DNA from: Streptomyces sp. NBRC 110611
GTDB taxonomy: Bacteria > Actinomycetota > Actinomycetes > Streptomycetales > Streptomycetaceae
Direction: 5' to 3'
Assembly (NCBI RefSeq): GCF_001590865.1
Contig: NZ_BBUY01000002.1
Location: 305,713 to 369,712, forward strand
Length of the DNA stretch: 64,000 nt
In this document: piece by piece, positions 62,537 through 64,000 of the stretch
Numbering within the stretch: position 1 is the stretch's first letter
Layout of the letters: the number at the start of each line of letters is the position of its first letter
Made by a program: the position numbers and the translations under genes
The notes under the pieces: model-generated
What the model was told of the DNA's origin: nothing
Seen by the model: only the letters and a program-made list of their open reading frames with translations
The model's database searches: none

Positions 62537-63814
62537 ATGGCTCGCGGCAGGCGGTTCGAGGGAATCCCGGAGGGCAGGGTGGCGAATTCACGCTGGCAGC
62601 ACCAGGAGGAGATACCGGGGGATCGTCTGGAGGTCGATCCGGCGCTCGTGGCGAGGAACACCACGGAGCCCGTCAGCCGTATCCGGCTCCCGGACGGGCG
62701 CGCGGTGTGGCTGGTCACGGGATGGGCGGAGACCCGGCAGGTATTCACTCATCCAGCCTTCAGCCGGACCCGGGCCACCGGCCTGCGGGAGAAGGACACC
62801 GAGCCGACCTTCATGCTGGACATGGACCCGCCGCAGCAGTCCCGGATCCGCAGCCGGGCCGTCGGCGCGTTCACACACCGGCGGATCGAGCAGCTGCGTC
62901 CACGGTCCGAGCAGGTCGCTGACGCGCTGCTCGACGCGATGGCGGCAGAGGGGGAACCGGGAGACCTCGTCGGGCAGTTCGCCCAACCCCTGCCGCTGAC
63001 GGTGATGTGCGACCTGCTGGGGGTGCCCGCCCAGGATCGTGCCGGGCTCCAGCCCTGGTCGGAGGTGCTGCTGTCGTTGACGGCCCACACCCAGGAAGAG
63101 ATCGACGCCGCATGCGCGGGCCTGGACACCTACATGTCCGGACTACTCCGGCAGCGGCGGGCCGAGCCGACCGACGACCTGCTGTCCGCCCTGGTCCACG
63201 ATCCCCGGCAGGACGGCGACGACCCCCTCTCCGACGACGAACTGGTGCACCTCGGGGTGAGCCTGCTGGTATCCGGGTTCCCGGCGACGGCCAGCCAGAT
63301 CACCAACTTCAGCTACACCCTGCTCAGCCGGCCGGAGCTGTGGCGTCAGGTGCGGGACGCTCCGGAGCTCGTACCCCGCGTCGTCGAAGAGCTGCTGCGC
63401 TTCGTTCCCCTGGGGTCGGACGCGGGACTGCCCCGGGTGGCCACCGAGGACGTGGAGGTCGGTGGCCGGCTGATCCGGGCGGGCGAGACGGTCATGGTCT
63501 CCCGGCCGTCGGCCAACCGTGACCGTGCCGTCTTCCCACGCCCCGACGAGATCGTTCTCGACCGGGCGGACAACCCCCACCTGGCCTTCGGTTTCGGGAT
63601 CCACCACTGCCTGGGTGTGCACCTGGCACGGCTGGAACTCCAGGTCGCCGTCGGCCGGCTGGTGGCGCGCTTCCCGGAACTGCGCCTCGCCGTCCCCGAG
63701 GATCAGCTGGAATGGCGTACTGGGCTGGTGGTACGCGGTCTGCGGAAGCTGCCGGTCGTGTGGACCACCGCCTCACCGGACCACAGCGCGGCCCGCGCTC
63801 ACACGTGCCCGTAG
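62537..63814 (+). CDS. Cytochrome P450
   Basis: A 425-aa P450: MDPPQQSRIRSRAVGAFTHR (C-helix), EELLRF with the ExxR pair, and the heme loop FGFGIHHCLGVHLARLELQ with the Cys ligand. The I-helix segment reads LLVSGFPATASQITNF where most actinobacterial enzymes have AGHETT; the acid and first Thr are absent. The ATG at 62537 is used; a GTG at 62579 with GGAGGGCAGG before it is a good alternative. The 311-bp region upstream holds the promoters for this gene and the divergent PhyH gene. Confidence 0.9.
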   Translation: MARGRRFEGIPEGRVANSRWQHQEEIPGDRLEVDPALVARNTTEPVSRIRLPDGRAVWLVTGWAETRQVFTHPAFSRTRATGLREKDTEPTFMLDMDPPQQSRIRSRAVGAFTHRRIEQLRPRSEQVADALLDAMAAEGEPGDLVGQFAQPLPLTVMCDLLGVPAQDRAGLQPWSEVLLSLTAHTQEEIDAACAGLDTYMSGLLRQRRAEPTDDLLSALVHDPRQDGDDPLSDDELVHLGVSLLVSGFPATASQITNFSYTLLSRPELWRQVRDAPELVPRVVEELLRFVPLGSDAGLPRVATEDVEVGGRLIRAGETVMVSRPSANRDRAVFPRPDEIVLDRADNPHLAFGFGIHHCLGVHLARLELQVAVGRLVARFPELRLAVPEDQLEWRTGLVVRGLRKLPVVWTTASPDHSAARAHTCP

Positions 63815-64000
63815 TAGTCCCGGTGCGCCACCACCGAGTAGGCGAAGTCCAGGAGCGTTCCCCAGCTGAACACCGGCATGTCGATGTGCCGCTGGATCGC
63901 GCGGGCGAACGGCTGCACCGCTCCGCACTCCAGCACCAACGCACCCATCGCCGGGTTCTGTGCCACGAACTCCCGGGCCAGGGTGACCACTTCGTTCTCC
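63799..64000 (-). CDS. Aspartate/glutamate racemase family protein, C-terminal part
   Basis: The gene runs off the right edge. The visible end reads VTLAREFVAQNPAMGALVLE, then CGAVQPFARAIQRHIDMPVF and SWGTLLDFAYSVVAHRD. The Glu-Cys turn (ECGAVQPFA) corresponds to the second catalytic cysteine of Asp/Glu or hydantoin racemases. Its 3' end overlaps the P450 end by 16 bp on the opposite strand. It could provide a D-amino acid or isomerise an acid of the same pathway, but the link is positional only. Confidence 0.7.
   Translation of the reverse strand, partial: ENEVVTLAREFVAQNPAMGALVLECGAVQPFARAIQRHIDMPVFSWGTLLDFAYSVVAHRDYYGHV

Noticed and set aside
1..64000. CRISPR array, rRNA operon, complete tRNA or chromosome telomere
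   Set aside because: No regularly spaced repeats, rRNA sequence, full cloverleaf or terminal palindrome series was seen anywhere in the window.

Overview
The window is high-GC actinobacterial DNA and almost certainly comes from Streptomyces. GTG and TTG starts, 4-base start/stop overlaps, strong G/C at third codon positions, a Tat-exported GH35 enzyme, ALF-repeat proteins and PadR/MerR/LysR/MarR regulators all fit. The many gene fragments, recombinase and transposase tails and a tRNA 3' fragment suggest an accessory region, probably part of a chromosome arm. No rRNA, complete tRNA, CRISPR array or telomere is visible.

Left part (1-22 kb): a WYL regulator tail overlaps an Rv2578c-like radical SAM gene. 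Then come an M55 D-aminopeptidase, a minus-strand secreted/cell-surface set (acyltransferase-SGNH, G1 glutamic peptidase, small secreted protein) fused to MFS and LCP debris, a dihydrofolate-reductase-like protein, GNAT enzymes, a secreted GH35 beta-galactosidase, a membrane-anchored Mrr-type nuclease and several regulator-plus-target pairs. In the pairs, PadR is coupled to a membrane protein, MarR is divergent from an alpha/beta hydrolase, and MerR is divergent from a double alpha/beta hydrolase behind a 19-bp-spacer promoter. A second-copy-type IF-1 gene overlaps a GNAT gene.

Middle part (22-36 kb): a tight operon of Dyp-type peroxidase, catalase-like heme protein and an unrecognised 185-aa protein. 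Next is a divergent LysR / acetoacetate-decarboxylase-like / 3-hydroxyacyl-CoA-dehydrogenase-like / class III CoA-transferase module. A multiply deleted Wadjet (Jet) anti-plasmid locus follows, then PadR with DUF1048-like genes, an MHS-type transporter, a uridine-kinase-like protein and a phosphotriesterase-family protein.

Accessory island (36-58 kb): serine-recombinase tails lie at both ends. Inside are a putative immunity gene beside an RHS toxin remnant, an intact type I restriction-modification operon (hsdM-hsdS-hsdR), a tRNA 3' fragment, a decayed peptidase/VWA gene, and a 10-kb minus-strand block of secreted proteins. That block has two ALF-repeat proteins, two ricin-type lectins and a 1464-aa ALF/coiled-coil/PT-HINT polymorphic toxin with its probable immunity gene. 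The right border holds a P450 fragment, an orphan Imm1-like gene and an IS5-type tail.

Right end (58.5-64 kb): a probable biosynthetic locus. It has a 35-codon ORF coupled to an NDP-sugar epimerase and a family 2 glycosyltransferase, then a radical SAM enzyme (apparently frameshifted), a PhyH dioxygenase, a P450 with an unusual I-helix, and the end of an Asp/Glu-racemase-family gene that leaves the window. The product cannot be named from the sequence.
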